Source: Chlamydiae bacterium Ga0074140
GTDB lineage: Bacteria > Chlamydiota > Chlamydiia > Chlamydiales > Rhabdochlamydiaceae
DNA length: 64,000 nucleotides
Direction: 5' to 3'
Assembly (NCBI GenBank): GCA_001464115.1
Contig: LNES01000001.1
Location: forward strand, 56,491 to 120,490
In this document: piece by piece, positions 62,609 to 64,000 of the stretch
Layout of the letters: each line of letters begins with the position of its first letter
Position numbering within the stretch: the first letter of the stretch is position 1
Position numbers and translations under genes: made by a program
The notes under the pieces: generated by a model
What the model saw: the letters and a program-made list of their open reading frames with translations, nothing else
The model's database searches: none
Told to the model about the DNA's origin: nothing

Positions 62609-63808
62609 TTATTTGTCGGAGAGGGCATCGATTCCCGGAAGCTTGCCATATTCAATAAATTCTAAAGCTGCGCCCCCTCCCGTCGAAAGGTGAGTAAAAT
62701 TTTTAGAGAGGTTTAGGTGGTTGATGGCAGAGACGGAATCTCCTCCTCCAATGATCCTTGTAGAGTTTAGTTTCGCGAGTCCGCGCGCGAGGCCTTCAGT
62801 GCCTTTTGCAAAGGGAGGAATTTCAAAGATCCCTGGAGGGCCATTCCAAAAAATTGTTTTGCATTTCTCAAGTTGCGAGATCCAGGCTTTCATGGTTTCG
62901 GGTCCCATATCCACTCCCTGCCACCCGGCGGGAATTCCCTCTTTTGTCTGGATCACTCGTGTTTTGGCGTCTTGGCTTACTTTGTCAGCAATGAGTAGGT
63001 CGCTGGGCAAAAAGAGGGGAAGCTTTTTTGAGGCACACTGCTGAAGAAGTTCTTTCGCCGTGGGAAGTTGAGCCTCTTCACAAATCGAATCCCCAATAGA
63101 GATCCCTTGGGCTTTGAAAAAAGTGAAGGCCATGCCACCACAGATGAAAAGAGCATCCACCCTCGAAAGGAGAGATTTGAGAACGCCAATTTTGGAGGAG
63201 ATCTTTGCTCCGCCGATGATCGCATAAAAGGGGCGCTGTGGATTTTTTAGAAGAGGCTCCAGAAAGGCGAGCTCCTTCTCCATCAAAAATCCCATGGCAG
63301 CTTTGTTCGGAAAAAGTTTTGCGATGGTGCATGTGGAGGAGTGAGCTCGGTGCGCAGTGCCAAAAGCATCATTCACATAGAGATCTCCGAGTTTTGCGAG
63401 CTTTTGCGCAAATGTAGGATCCGTGGCGGGATCCTCTTCAGCAGGATAAAAACGCAGATTTTCTAGAAGGATGATTTCGCCGGGCTTCAATGCGCTGGTA
63501 GCTTTTTCTACTTCTTGACCGATGCAATCTTCTACGAAGCGCACAGGTTTCTTGAGAAGTTTGCTTAAATGAAGTGCACATGACGCCAGAGAGTATTTTG
63601 GTGTCCGCTTTCCTTCTGGTCTTCCAAGATGGCTCATCAAAATTAAAGAACCACCCTCTTTCAAGACATACTCAATGGAGGGGAGAGCTTCACGAATGCG
63701 CGTATCATCTTCCACAGAGCCTTCTTTGCTCAAGGGCACATTGAAATCGACGCGCATCAAAACCCGTTTGCCCTTTATCGCAAGATCTTTGATCGTAAGT
63801 TTAGACAT
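62609..63808 (-). CDS. pgk: Phosphoglycerate kinase
   Basis: Glycolytic enzyme that makes ATP from 1,3-bisphosphoglycerate. 399 residues: GKRVLMRVDFNVPLSKEG, SLILMSHLGRPEGKRT, ILLENLRFYPAEEDP, VNDAFGTAHRAHSST, AIIGGAKISSKIGVL, and GGGDSVSAINHL with the nucleotide loop. ATG 63808 has GGAGGTGTC before it; the in-frame start at 63841 adds residues unlike the family. Confidence 0.97.
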   Translation of the reverse strand: MSKLTIKDLAIKGKRVLMRVDFNVPLSKEGSVEDDTRIREALPSIEYVLKEGGSLILMSHLGRPEGKRTPKYSLASCALHLSKLLKKPVRFVEDCIGQEVEKATSALKPGEIILLENLRFYPAEEDPATDPTFAQKLAKLGDLYVNDAFGTAHRAHSSTCTIAKLFPNKAAMGFLMEKELAFLEPLLKNPQRPFYAIIGGAKISSKIGVLKSLLSRVDALFICGGMAFTFFKAQGISIGDSICEEAQLPTAKELLQQCASKKLPLFLPSDLLIADKVSQDAKTRVIQTKEGIPAGWQGVDMGPETMKAWISQLEKCKTIFWNGPPGIFEIPPFAKGTEGLARGLAKLNSTRIIGGGDSVSAINHLNLSKNFTHLSTGGGAALEFIEYGKLPGIDALSDK

Positions 63809-63900
63809 GACACCTCCTCCCCACGTTGACGCAACCGCCAATTTTGCCGCAAGTGTTGCAGAGAGGAAGGCGGAGCTTGCGGATTAAAGTTCTTAAAGAA

Positions 63901-64000
63901 GAAATAGACATGTCGGGTGACACAGCACTTCGTGTCTGCGTCCCCCGCGACCCCCTTGCGCCTCACCTCGCATTGAAAAATCCTGTGCTCGGAGGCGGGG
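63901..64000. repeat. Left part of another palindromic repeat copy, cut by the window end
   Basis: GAAATAGACATGTCGGG and the following bases match 49294-49400 closely (CCCCCTTGCGCCTCA, then CCTGTGCTCGGAGGCGGGG). It is the start of a second long copy that continues past base 64000. It lies about 90 bases upstream of pgk. Confidence 0.7.

Overview
The window comes from a member of the Chlamydiae, most likely an environmental Parachlamydiales-type lineage and not Chlamydia proper. The sequence supports this in several ways: a Tlc-type ATP/ADP translocase, a topoisomerase I carrying a C-terminal SWIB domain, large LRR proteins with hydrophobic C-termini, and Inc-like proteins with two hydrophobic lobes. 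Gene order also matches what I recall of Chlamydia trachomatis: lplA-mnmG-dnaB-pgsA-npt-sppA-polA-coaE-rho, the tolQRAB-pal-LysM run near tatD-sdhCAB, and uvrD next to rpoN. That synteny is from memory, not from a search.

Layout. 0-6 kb: a GDP-mannose and polysaccharide cluster on + (two GT4 glycosyltransferases, gmd, manC, a polymerase/ligase-like membrane protein). 6-10 kb: topA and dprA on -. 10-13.7 kb: three tandem copies of a membrane-anchored DXD glycosyltransferase module, the first two fused, followed by an HExxH membrane protein. 13.7-19 kb: rpoN and uvrD on - and a heptosyltransferase-like gene on +, with two inverted-repeat elements at the convergent junctions; one element carries a GxxExxY (PD-(D/E)xK-like) gene and the other is empty. 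19-25 kb: hsp20, two LRR proteins, then groES-groEL behind a CIRCE-like operator. 25-34 kb: small unknown genes, a TPR protein, a glycine-zipper lipoprotein, a PhoB-type regulator, murI and the Tol-Pal operon. 34-39 kb: a possible toxin-antitoxin pair, tatD and sdhCAB. 39-43 kb: two more LRR/membrane proteins. 43-49 kb: an orphan HigA-type antitoxin, lplA, mnmG, a tiny basic protein, two Inc-like paralogues, dnaB and tRNA-Ser(GCU). 49-64 kb: a long palindromic repeat, a signal-peptide-bearing methyltransferase-like protein, a phosphoribosyltransferase, a kinase-like membrane protein, rho, coaE, polA, sppA, pgsA, a DedA protein, the nucleotide translocase and pgk.

The genes fall into a conserved core (replication, repair, envelope spanning, TCA cycle, chaperones, energy parasitism) and lineage-specific insertions placed between core blocks. 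The insertions hold the likely host-interaction genes (LRR, Inc-like, secreted glycosyltransferases) and non-coding palindromic repeats. The strongest candidate for an undescribed system is the pair of inverted-repeat elements at 13.69-14.32 kb and 16.73-16.96 kb. They share arms of about 105 bases, sit exactly at the 3' ends of convergent genes, rewrite the C-termini of two neighbouring proteins, and one encloses a nuclease-like gene.
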